The notes beneath the pieces are model-generated. The model was not told the DNA's origin, did no database searches, and saw only the letters and a program-made list of their open reading frames with translations. A DNA stretch of 53,815 nt from positions 1 through 53,815 of IMG/VR virus record IMGVR_UViG_3300044715_000434; one strand, given 5' to 3'. A program made the position numbers and the translations under genes. Of the stretch, positions 1-5,492 are shown piece by piece (the first letter of the stretch is position 1; the number at the start of each line of letters is the position of its first letter). This DNA comes from a virus.

Positions 1-213
1 TTGTGGCTTACCCTCTGGATTATCAATAAACAATGCTGCAACTAATCTGTGGACTCTGTGTCTTTCTCTAATACCATCATAAAATAGATCTACACATAAA
101 TAGCTTCTATTATTAGGAAATGGTTTTAATAATTCGTTATTTGAATTATAAATATTACCAAAATTGCTTATAGTATATTGTGTATCTTTAAATCTTTTAA
201 ATTCTTCTTTCAT
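1..213 (-). CDS. Intron-encoded HNH-type homing endonuclease, N-terminal part (runs off window)
   Basis: The 71 codons visible from ATG 213 to the window edge match the start of NUMOD4/HNH homing endonucleases: a YTISNFGNIYN stretch (NUMOD4-like) at about residues 13-23, then a VHRLVAALFIDNPEGKPQ stretch that normally leads straight into the HNH core. The catalytic histidines lie beyond the edge. The gene sits inside the group I intron, just 3' of the ribozyme core, which fits a mobility gene that cleaves intronless terL alleles. The ribosome site is weak, as is common for intron ORFs. The family call rests on motif recognition only. Confidence 0.85.
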   Translation of the reverse strand, partial: MKEEFKRFKDTQYTISNFGNIYNSNNELLKPFPNNRSYLCVDLFYDGIRERHRVHRLVAALFIDNPEGKPQ

Positions 214-461
214 TGTAAATTTCACATGTACTCGGCAAAGTACTTCTATATATTACTATATAGATCAGACTATATCTTAACATAATAAATTATGTCTTCC
301 GCTTTTCGAGATCACTTGACCTCTATGAATTTCATCATCTGTTCTAGATGGTATATTCTAGTCGTTGAACCTTCAAAGTCTTCCCAGACTAGGCTTGGCT
401 GCTGATTGTCCTTAAAGAGGAGTTTCCAGCAATTAACGGAATTTTACAAGGGCACTTGTTT
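1..461 (-). ncRNA. Group I self-splicing intron interrupting terL (3' end outside window)
   Basis: Reading the minus strand down from 461, the conserved blocks appear in order: P-like AATTGCTGGAAACTCC, Q-like AATCAGCAGCCAAGC, R-like GTTCAACGACTAGA and S-like AAGATATAGTCTGA. GACTA in R can pair with TAGTC in S (P7). The exon ends in AAGGGT and the intron carries GCCCTT at 448-453, forming P1 with the required U-G wobble at the splice site, so the 5' splice site is placed between 462 and 461. The HNH ORF begins at 213, after the core. The 3' splice site is outside the window. Confidence 0.93.
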
Positions 462-830
462 ACCCTTACCACGCATACGTTCAACCGATTCGTACGAGAG
501 TAGTATTAACTCTACATTACTAGGAAATAAGAACCGTCCTGTATCGCGAGATGCTTTAATTGCATAATGCTCCATCCCAAGATCATAATGGATTAGCGGA
601 TAATAAATATCTTTTACCTGATCAAAGGTAGGAGCAATAATATATACCTTTTTATTAGGCACATTAGCTGGTAATTCGAGTAGTTCGAACACAGCAGATA
701 TAGCAGCTACAGCAGCCTTATAGGACTTGCCCCAGCCACGAGCACAACACACAGTGGCATATCTAACACTACGCTCAATAAATAAAGCACGATAAATTTC
801 TGATTGTGCTGGATGTAATTCAATGGCCAT
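462..830 (-). CDS. terL: Terminase large subunit, first exon (ATPase N-terminus)
   Basis: The packaging motor ATPase of tailed phages. Exon 1 encodes 123 residues in phase 0. A Walker A-like ARGWGKS lies at residues 30-36, and the exon ends in SYESVERMRGKG, the segment that precedes the Walker B acidic pair in terminases. The Walker B and nuclease domain must be in exon 2, beyond the intron. ATG 830 is chosen because GGAG lies 7 nt upstream; ATG 848 in frame has no ribosome site. Read through the intron, translation stops at 444 after three intron codons and a leucine. The gene follows terS and a small hydrophobic ORF that overlaps its start. Confidence 0.9.
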
Positions 831-1002
831 GAATAATCTCCAAGGCATCCGCTAATAATCTTAATAACGTAATGGCCATTACTAGTACTATCCAGCTGGA
901 TGTACTGAGCCATATACTTGATAGTACAATAATTATATTGAGGAACATACTTGGTACCATATATAAAGAAAAGAATTTAAGACGCAAATAGAGAGCATCC
1001 AT
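820..1002 (-). CDS. Small hydrophobic protein overlapping terL start (uncertain)
   Basis: A 60-residue ORF with one long or two short membrane segments (IIIVLSSIW and WIVLVMAITLLRLL). It overlaps the terL start by 11 nt, which would allow translational coupling. No ribosome site precedes its ATG. Its frame is -1 relative to the 933-1058 ORF, so the two may be parts of one membrane protein. In T7 the slot between the terminase subunits holds spanin genes, but no lipobox or spanin signature is visible here. Function unknown. Confidence 0.35.
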   Translation of the reverse strand: MDALYLRLKFFSLYMVPSMFLNIIIVLSSIWLSTSSWIVLVMAITLLRLLADALEIIHGH

Positions 1003-1058
1003 TTAAGGGCACGATCAGTTACTTCAGGCACATAAAGAGAATAAGCAATAAAAGACAT
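933..1058 (-). CDS. Small hydrophobic ORF directly after terS (uncertain)
   Basis: A 41-codon ORF begins 10 nt after the terS stop. It has a short polar N-terminus (VPEVTDRALKW) followed by a membrane segment (MLSICVLNSFLYIWY). There is no clear ribosome site, so it would rely on coupling to terS. A -1 shift in the overlap with the 820-1002 frame would give one protein of about 80 residues with two membrane segments, as in small holins. Without that shift both pieces are very short. Possibly a frameshifted or mis-sequenced gene. Confidence 0.3.
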   Translation of the reverse strand: MSFIAYSLYVPEVTDRALKWMLSICVLNSFLYIWYQVCSSI

Positions 1059-1068
1059 ATAGTACAAA

Positions 1069-1464
1069 CTAATCGCTATCAGTAGATATGTCATGTGTCT
1101 CTCCTATGACGTATTGATCGCCTTCTTTGTTTAAATTAATAATTAATGGTACACGTTCTTGTGTTGTGTCATCATGTAGTTCAGGCACTCTACCGTACCC
1201 GTATCGAAGGAGCTTTTCACCGATTGTAGTTAACTTATCGTAGAGATTCATATGAACCTGCTGGTCATATGTACGTACTTTGCCAGTAGATGTCAAAGGT
1301 ACAATAATATTGGCTCTCCAATCATTATAGAATTCTATTTGTTGCTCTATCTCACGATATTTAGTAACTAATTCCACGATCGGATCGAATCTCAACTCAT
1401 TAAGTTTGTGTACAGCCGCATGACCTCCCTTCTTTATTTGATGGATTCTTGTCATTGCATTCAT
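1069..1464 (-). CDS. terS: Putative terminase small subunit
   Basis: A 131-residue protein. The N-terminal part is basic (MTRIHQIKKGGHAAVHK), followed by LNELRFDPIVELVTKYREIEQQIEF in short pieces typical of phage small terminases (a leucine-rich helix with a conserved D/N-P). It lies just upstream of terL, the usual place for the DNA-recognition subunit. The ribosome site is GAGG before ATG 1464. A phage promoter copy lies 64 nt upstream. The family assignment is from position and composition; no catalytic motif is expected. Confidence 0.55.
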   Translation of the reverse strand: MNAMTRIHQIKKGGHAAVHKLNELRFDPIVELVTKYREIEQQIEFYNDWRANIIVPLTSTGKVRTYDQQVHMNLYDKLTTIGEKLLRYGYGRVPELHDDTTQERVPLIINLNKEGDQYVIGETHDISTDSD

Positions 1465-1527
1465 ACAAACCTCTAGTTTTTCAGTAAGATAGCACTTTTC
1501 GTAGTACTATTCTTTATTTTTAAAATA

Positions 1528-1544
1528 AGGGTTAATTTAACGGG
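1528..1544 (-). promoter_or_regulatory. Putative phage RNA polymerase promoter, copy 2 (terminase operon)
   Basis: Minus strand reads CCCGTTAAATTAACCCT, one of six near-identical copies in the window. It lies upstream of terS. A 7-bp hairpin (TTATTTT/AAAATAA, 1512-1529) begins within the last bases of the motif and would be at or near the RNA 5' end. Confidence 0.75.
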
Positions 1545-1583
1545 TTCCATTAAAGGTACCTTTTAAGTATATTATTATAATAA

Positions 1584-1604
1584 GAATTATAATTCAGGGG
1601 GGAC
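1584..1604 (-). repeat. 21-nt leader element, copy 1
   Basis: A 21-nt block with core GTCCCCCCTG followed by an AT-rich part containing TATAAT (minus strand). It is identical in 20 of 21 positions to 25293-25313. Both copies lie 5-6 nt downstream of a promoter repeat in the direction of transcription. It may be a leader element or a host-type -10 region. Confidence 0.6.
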
Positions 1605-1609
1605 GTAAA

Positions 1610-1626
1610 GGGTTAATTTAACGGGG
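1610..1626 (-). promoter_or_regulatory. Putative phage RNA polymerase promoter, copy 1 (tandem)
   Basis: Minus strand CCCCGTTAAATTAACCC. It abuts the stop codon of the AP2-like gene at 1628 and lies 66 nt upstream of the next copy (1528), so terS and terL have two tandem promoters. Between them lie the 21-nt leader element and a KpnI-centred palindrome (AAAGGTACCTTT). Confidence 0.75.
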
Positions 1627-1627
1627 T

Positions 1628-1855
1628 CTAGTCATCGTACGGAATCAATTCCCATTTATGATCCGTTCTAGCCTCAAACTCTTTACGCGCTTTGTATGCT
1701 TTATGTGGGCACTCAAAAGAGCCAATATATTTCTTTTCAATTCTAAACTTTTGTACTATTCTAGTATCTGCTATCCACTTGCATCTTTTAGTATGCCAAA
1801 AGACTCCCTTATAAGGAGACGTAATATCACCATCTTTACTGTGTTCTGAGACCAT
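1628..1855 (-). CDS. AP2-like DNA-binding domain protein
   Basis: A 75-residue protein consisting mainly of one AP2/ERF-like fold: SPYKGVFWHTKRCKWIADTRI, then KKYIGSF and a helix AYKARKEFEA (about residues 13-60). In phages this domain usually forms the C-terminal DNA-binding part of HNH homing endonucleases; no HNH motif is present here. It overlaps the upstream AP2-like ORF by 20 nt in another frame, so it may be a detached half of a former endonuclease or a free-standing DNA-binding protein. A promoter repeat begins 2 nt after its stop. Confidence 0.65.
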   Translation of the reverse strand: MVSEHSKDGDITSPYKGVFWHTKRCKWIADTRIVQKFRIEKKYIGSFECPHKAYKARKEFEARTDHKWELIPYDD

Positions 1856-1991
1856 TGTTAAAGAATTCTCCGTATAGCGATTCTACCCAGGCCAAATGAG
1901 CTTCATATTCATTATCAAACTTACCGATATAATAAGTTTTATTATGGTACCTTATTTGGGCTATCCAAATTTTGCGTGTTTTATGGCTCAT
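1836..1991 (-). CDS. Second small AP2-like protein
   Basis: A 51-residue ORF starting at ATG 1991 with AAGGA 7-8 nt upstream. The sequence KIWIAQIRYHNKTYYIGKF, then AHLAWVESLYGEFFNN, matches the AP2 domain and the GEFxN ending that closes many AP2-type homing endonucleases. It overlaps the 1628-1855 gene by 20 nt. A very long terminator stem lies just upstream. Either a remnant of a homing endonuclease or a minimal DNA-binding protein. Confidence 0.6.
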   Translation of the reverse strand: MSHKTRKIWIAQIRYHNKTYYIGKFDNEYEAHLAWVESLYGEFFNNGLRTQ

Positions 1992-2008
1992 ATAATATCC
2001 TTAAAGCG

Positions 2009-2089
2009 AAAAAAAAAAATAAGGGGGAATCCCTCCCTACCCTCCCAAATGAACACCCGAAGGCATCCAAATGAGAGAGTAGAGAGGAG
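2009..2089 (-). terminator. Intrinsic terminator with very long stem and TTCG loop
   Basis: On the minus strand a stem of about 27 bp (2031-2057 with 2062-2089, two T-T mismatches, several G-U pairs) is closed by TTCG and followed by an 11-T run (2009-2019). It ends the unit containing the 2094-3334 genes. The stem is far longer than needed for termination and could also be an RNase III site. Confidence 0.85.
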
Positions 2090-2093
2090 TTAA

Positions 2094-2459
2094 TTAATTA
2101 GGAATTAGATTGCGCGAATCATCGCCTGATACGTCAGCATAGATATGACCTTCAATTGTAAAGCTTTCACAATGCGCATTATTTTTATTAATATTACGCA
2201 CAGCTAAAATAGGGTATCTAACGTTACCTTCACAAATACTAACAATTGTATATTTAGTACCTATACCATCTTTAACGGTCTCACCTAAGCTAAACTTAGG
2301 GACTAGCCTTAATTCTCTAAGAGAGTACCATGCAGCAGAAGAAGATGAATCTTCTTCTTTAAACACACACAAATAAGTTGAAAAATCAGGCGTTTTGTCA
2401 ATATACGCAATTACGCCTTTCTCATCTTCTTTATTTAAAATTACGTCGCCAACTCTCAT
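2094..2459 (-). CDS. Small repeat-domain protein (two copies of a G-YP-W domain)
   Basis: A 121-residue unknown protein. It appears to hold two copies of a ~60-residue beta-rich motif that recurs in its neighbours: a start like GDVIL or GETVKDGIGTKYTIV, a middle YPILAV or STYLCVF, then W/F-containing strands. The start codon overlaps the upstream stop (ATGA), with GAGGAAG as ribosome site. Probably a member of a phage accessory family of unknown function; no enzyme motif seen. Confidence 0.7.
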   Translation of the reverse strand: MRVGDVILNKEDEKGVIAYIDKTPDFSTYLCVFKEEDSSSSAAWYSLRELRLVPKFSLGETVKDGIGTKYTIVSICEGNVRYPILAVRNINKNNAHCESFTIEGHIYADVSGDDSRNLIPN

Positions 2460-2830
2460 AGTACTTCCTCAATTAAATCAAAAGATGCAAAACTACAATC
2501 GTGATGATAATGGCCTGTAATACTGTACCAACTGGCACATTCTTTTTTATCCTCTCTAAACACACCTAAACAAGGCATCTGGTCATTCTCATCAGAAGCA
2601 ATATAAACAATTCTAACAATTCTGCCTGCACGATCTTTATAGAGATGATTAGGTTCTAATCTTACTGGCATTAAGATATCAGCACCTGCAACACTCTTAC
2701 CATTGAGTCGATACCAATGTAGGTCTCCATTAAATAGGTTAACACCTACCAGTCTATCATCCTGTTCATGCACAGTTTTAATACGATGATTGTTAGAATC
2801 ATAATAAACTTTATCTAATTGTAGCATCAT
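2456..2830 (-). CDS. Small repeat-domain protein (two repeats)
   Basis: 124 residues with two related halves: LDKVYYDSNNHRIKTV ... WYRLNGKSVAG, and PNHLYKDRAGRIVRIVYI ... ASWYSITGHYHHD ... FDLIEEV. The second half resembles the YP-G/DLV domains at 4249-4920 and 5111-5323. It overlaps both neighbours by 4 nt (ATGA), so the three genes are translationally coupled. Function unknown. Confidence 0.7.
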   Translation of the reverse strand: MMLQLDKVYYDSNNHRIKTVHEQDDRLVGVNLFNGDLHWYRLNGKSVAGADILMPVRLEPNHLYKDRAGRIVRIVYIASDENDQMPCLGVFREDKKECASWYSITGHYHHDCSFASFDLIEEVL

Positions 2831-3021
2831 CTTAGTCCCATTGCAATTTCAATTTTAGCTAGATCTTCATCATTTAACAAATAGGTTGACCAAGCATTAA
2901 CCTCATCATATGAAATCCTTACAGAGAAATTCTTTCCACATTTTGAAATACATACTTCTGATATTCTATCAAGGTTAATCAATACATTAGTCCCTTGATC
3001 TGTGACTTTTATAAAGTTCAT
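2827..3021 (-). CDS. Hypothetical small protein
   Basis: 64 residues from ATG 3021, chosen because GGAG lies 8 nt upstream; an ATG at 3087 lies inside the preceding gene and has no ribosome site. The protein looks like a small beta-sheet followed by one helix (NVLINLDRISEVCI ... NDEDLAKIEIAMGLR). Not recognised. It ends in a 4-nt overlap with the next gene. Confidence 0.65.
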   Translation of the reverse strand: MNFIKVTDQGTNVLINLDRISEVCISKCGKNFSVRISYDEVNAWSTYLLNDEDLAKIEIAMGLR

Positions 3022-3022
3022 T

Positions 3023-3334
3023 TTATTTTCTCCCCGCATCAATAATTTCCATATAAGGATTGTATTCACTCTCTGCAATAATCTCAAACTTACGATTATC
3101 TAGAAATTTAATTGTGGCAAATGTATTACTAAATACCTTGGACATACCTTTCGGCAAATATCCAATAAACACAAATTTATCTACTTCATGATCCAATGCT
3201 AATACCTTAACAGCATTTGGATCAAACTCATTCTTAGGCTCTCTTTGGAGTAATCCTAAATTACCAGCTTGTATTCTATAATAAAACTGTTGAACACCTT
3301 CTGGCCTAAATGTGATACCTACTACCGAGTACAT
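3023..3334 (-). CDS. HIRAN-domain protein
   Basis: 103 residues, almost entirely one HIRAN domain: VVGITFRPEG at the start, REPKNEFDPNAVKVLALD in the middle (R-E-P-x-N-x-x-D-x-N-A-V) and FIGYLPKGMSKVF after it. HIRAN domains bind DNA ends or damaged DNA and are usually fused to helicases or nucleases; here the domain stands alone, as in some phages. Start ATG 3334 has GGGA upstream and overlaps the end of the exported-protein gene. A role in DNA repair or protection is inference. Confidence 0.8.
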   Translation of the reverse strand: MYSVVGITFRPEGVQQFYYRIQAGNLGLLQREPKNEFDPNAVKVLALDHEVDKFVFIGYLPKGMSKVFSNTFATIKFLDNRKFEIIAESEYNPYMEIIDAGRK

Positions 3335-3489
3335 AATAATTTCCCAAATCTATGTGTTGTTGCAAGTCCACCGAGAATATCATGTCGCTTCTCAGTAATT
3401 AATTGTACTTTACACTTACCTTTGCCTATCCACTTGACATCAGCATGTGCTGTTGTAATACATAAAATAAATAGTAATAGTAGTTTGAT
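3322..3489 (-). CDS. Small exported protein with non-ATG start
   Basis: The frame reads KLLLLFILCITTAHA then DVKWIGKGKC, a classic Sec signal peptide with an AHA cleavage site and a ~40-residue mature part containing two cysteines. The only in-frame ATGs (3528, 3519) lie inside the upstream terminator hairpin. The ribosome site CGGAG is followed by AATATTATCAAACTA, so ATC (3489) or ATT (3492) stands where other genes of this phage have ATG. The likely start is AUC or AUU, or an ATG has been lost. It overlaps the HIRAN gene by 13 nt. Role unknown, perhaps periplasmic. Confidence 0.6.
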   Translation of the reverse strand: MKLLLLFILCITTAHADVKWIGKGKCKVQLITEKRHDILGGLATTHRFGKLLCTR

Positions 3490-3502
3490 AATATTCTCCG
3501 TT

Positions 3503-3533
3503 AAAAACCCCTCAACCATAAAGGTCAAGGGGT
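3503..3533 (-). terminator. Intrinsic terminator
   Basis: Minus strand ACCCCTTGACC pairs with GGTTGAGGGGT (11 bp, two G-U) around a short loop, followed by TTTTT. It lies after the 3546-4121 gene and before the exported-protein gene, whose in-frame upstream ATGs fall inside this hairpin. Confidence 0.85.
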
Positions 3534-3545
3534 CTTATTAATTTA

Positions 3546-4121
3546 TTATTGTGCAGCGCGTTTTGCTAATAATGCTTCTACAGCATCTGGGCCTTCTGCA
3601 GTTGCAGCTTCCATTTCAGCTTTTTCAGCACGCCATTTAGCTAAACCAGCAACAGCTTTTTCTGATACTTCACGTTTCTCAACGCCAGCTTTATAGCCTT
3701 CTAATACTGCTTTTTGGTTTTCTACTACCCAACCAGCTAATTCAGCATTTTCAGAAGCTTTAAAGATAATGCTAGTAGCTTCAGTAGTCTTTTCTTCTGG
3801 TGACATACGTTTAACGGTAGGCCATCTGAATGATTCACGAACAGCTTCTAAGTTATCGAACAAGAAGCCTGATGTTAACTCAGCCAATGCCTTATCTAAT
3901 TTAGCATAGTCAGATTTAGTTACACGTCTAATTGTACCGGTTTCGAATGCGGCTTCAACCACTTCCTGATTTTCAACTAACCAACCGGATAACTCTTGAT
4001 TGTTATTTGTTAAGTCTAGGAATGCTTTCAAGATCAAAGGACGACGAATGAACGCTTGTGCTTCTGCTTTACTTGCAAAGATTTTTCCATCAATAACGAA
4101 AGCTTGTTGAATTTGTGACAT
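3546..4121 (-). CDS. Hypothetical protein with internal duplication
   Basis: 191 residues, acidic and helical. Residues 41-79 (NQELSGWLVENQEVVEAAFE...) and 125-163 (NAELAGWVVENQKAVLEGYK...) are clearly homologous, exactly 84 residues apart. It is the first gene after a promoter repeat, with ribosome site GGAG and a 5' hairpin leader, and is followed by a strong terminator. That pattern of one gene between promoter and terminator suggests high expression. Family not recognised; a DNA-binding or scaffold-like role would be a guess. Confidence 0.75.
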   Translation of the reverse strand: MSQIQQAFVIDGKIFASKAEAQAFIRRPLILKAFLDLTNNNQELSGWLVENQEVVEAAFETGTIRRVTKSDYAKLDKALAELTSGFLFDNLEAVRESFRWPTVKRMSPEEKTTEATSIIFKASENAELAGWVVENQKAVLEGYKAGVEKREVSEKAVAGLAKWRAEKAEMEAATAEGPDAVEALLAKRAAQ

Positions 4122-4183
4122 GATAATACTCCAATAATAAAATAATTAAATATGTGTGTTTTCTATCTTCGTTTTTGAAAATA

Positions 4184-4200
4184 GGGTTAATTTAACGGGG
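4184..4200 (-). promoter_or_regulatory. Putative phage RNA polymerase promoter, copy 3
   Basis: Minus strand CCCCGTTAAATTAACCC. An 8-bp hairpin (CTATTTTC/GAAGATAG, 4163-4184) begins at the motif's downstream edge. The 3546-4121 gene follows. On its upstream side it abuts GC-rich island 1. Confidence 0.75.
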
Positions 4201-4395
4201 TTGGACACACGCGTTAAAACCAACACCCGTCAAAGGGTACAAAATTTGCTACAGAGTGACGCGCTCTGCGCCGACTGCCGCAGGGTCTGGCTGGTGTAAT
4301 GCCCTGCCCACGGTTGCCACGCCTGCCCCTGCCTGCGCGGGAAATTCGATGCCTGCCGTCCAGTTTTGAAGCGGTGTGAAATCGATGTCTAGGCA
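4201..4395. other. GC-rich island 1
   Basis: About 195 bp of strongly GC-rich sequence (roughly 70% in the richest 60 bp by eye) in an otherwise AT-rich genome. It encodes the last ~45 residues of the 4249-4920 gene and then the gap up to the promoter repeat. Near the promoter a weak hairpin (GTACCC/GGGTGT, 4233-4240 with 4223-4228) plus TTTT could terminate minus-strand transcripts. It shares short words with island 2 (GGGGCAG then CGTG; GACGGGTG). Origin unknown: captured foreign DNA or a structured RNA. Confidence 0.6.
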
Positions 4396-4920
4396 CGACT
4401 GTTCATTTCCGACTTGATAAAAGCCGCCTTCAACACTCCATGTAGATGACTTCCATTCACCATCTGAAAGGTATGCGCCATGTATTTCATTAGGGTACCT
4501 TTCGTATATCTTAATAGGAGTACCATTACGTGCACGCAAATGATCAGTAGATACTTTTACAAGATCTAAATTACCCTCACAGCATATATCATAAATCCCC
4601 TCTTCTGTCCAGCAACGTAAATCCCAAGTATCATTTCTTTGGGAAAGGCCGACAATCGGGTAATCCCTACTAGGAGCCCTAGCAATAATTACTACTTTAG
4701 TTCCGCCTTTTGTTAAATAAGTTGCATTCAAATCAAACATATAAATCTCCTCAACTAAGTCGTTAACATGATTAGGGTGGTTTCTCAGGTATATACCTTC
4801 AGGTGTATATGAGCAGTCTTGGCTATCAATAAAAGGATATATCTCTCCCCCAAGCTCTTCTACAATCTCAATTATAGAGCCTTTACGATTTTTGTATTTA
4901 CCGCCTACTTTTAATTTCAT
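4249..4920 (-). CDS. Three-repeat small-domain protein with GC-rich tail
   Basis: 223 residues. Three copies of the same ~60-residue domain are visible: GGKYKNRKGSIIEIV ... EGIYL ... NDLV; ATYLTKGGTKVVII ... YPIVGL ... EEGIYDI ... LDLV; and LRARNGTPIKIY ... HGAYL ... EGGFYQV ... CLDIDF. The last ~45 residues are Ala/Gly/Pro-rich and fall in GC-rich island 1, so the native C-terminus has probably been replaced. It overlaps the upstream membrane-protein gene by 4 nt. Function unknown; the domain occurs in hypothetical proteins of many phages. Confidence 0.75.
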   Translation of the reverse strand: MKLKVGGKYKNRKGSIIEIVEELGGEIYPFIDSQDCSYTPEGIYLRNHPNHVNDLVEEIYMFDLNATYLTKGGTKVVIIARAPSRDYPIVGLSQRNDTWDLRCWTEEGIYDICCEGNLDLVKVSTDHLRARNGTPIKIYERYPNEIHGAYLSDGEWKSSTWSVEGGFYQVGNEQSCLDIDFTPLQNWTAGIEFPAQAGAGVATVGRALHQPDPAAVGAERVTL

Positions 4921-5114
4921 TTTCTTACCACCCCTTGCGCTGGATCAGATAACTCTACTAATTCGTAGATGTGCTTTCCATCGATGATTACACCACCGAT
5001 GTTTGTTTGGTGTACTAAGCGATAGCCATCATAGCTAAAGCTAGTAACAATCATTGATATTGCAACAGCTATCATAACCCCTATTGCAAATGCCATTACT
5101 TCTCTGTTTGTCAT
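4917..5114 (-). CDS. Small single-pass membrane protein
   Basis: 65 residues: a short polar start (MTNREV), one membrane helix (MAFAIGVMIAVAISMIVTSF) and a ~40-residue soluble tail (GYRLVHQTNIGGVIIDGKHIYEL). ATGA overlaps link it to both neighbours. Probably N-in, C-out in the inner membrane. Family not recognised. Confidence 0.65.
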   Translation of the reverse strand: MTNREVMAFAIGVMIAVAISMIVTSFSYDGYRLVHQTNIGGVIIDGKHIYELVELSDPAQGVVRK

Positions 5115-5323
5115 ACCCGCTCCACTAAGTCTAAATCATTGTCAACTACTTCTTCATCGCAAACACCGTTAAGTCTCCAACGCTCATCAATCCACTCTTG
5201 GTAGTCTGTATCAAAGTACCTACCTAACACTGGATAATCAGTCTTAACTGATGTGATGATTTGATTTATTTCAACTTTGAAGCCACATCGCGTTTTGTAC
5301 TTCTTTTGTATTTCGATTTTCAT
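5111..5323 (-). CDS. Single-repeat member of the small-domain family
   Basis: 70 residues equal to one domain of the family at 4249-4920: KKYKTRCGFKVEINQI, then DYPVLGRYFD, then WRLNGVCDEE and a closing LDLVERV. A one-domain version next to a three-domain version suggests local duplication. The ribosome site is AGG close to ATG 5323. Function unknown. Confidence 0.7.
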   Translation of the reverse strand: MKIEIQKKYKTRCGFKVEINQIITSVKTDYPVLGRYFDTDYQEWIDERWRLNGVCDEEVVDNDLDLVERV

Positions 5324-5326
5324 AAC

Positions 5327-5482
5327 CTACCCCGGTGGATTACATTGATAGCATTGACATCTCTTATCATAGCTGTGTGGCCCTGTGATACAATCACCAT
5401 CCTCTTCCCAATTCTGTTCTTCTGGTTCGGGTGAATAGTCTAGTTCTTGAGCTTCAGTTAGTCTGCCTCTATAAAATGTCAT
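5327..5482 (-). CDS. Small acidic protein with cysteine cluster
   Basis: A 51-residue ORF, ATG 5482 to TAG 5327. The N-terminal half is acidic (EPEEQNWEEDGD). The C-terminal part has four cysteines, C31 and then RCQCYQC (C42, C44, C47), which could bind a metal. A purine-rich GAGAGATAAG precedes the start. It fills the gap between genes at 5323 and 5493 in the same polarity. Confidence 0.5.
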   Translation of the reverse strand: MTFYRGRLTEAQELDYSPEPEEQNWEEDGDCITGPHSYDKRCQCYQCNPPG

Positions 5483-5492
5483 ATCTTATCTC

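Noticed and set aside
707-913. 68-codon minus-strand frame inside terL
   Set aside because: Overlaps the terminase ATPase in another frame with no ribosome site.
4214-4396. 60-codon Arg-rich minus-strand frame (MPRHRFHTASK...) in GC-rich island 1
   Set aside because: Arises in the second frame of a GC-rich stretch; no ribosome site and no recognisable protein pattern.
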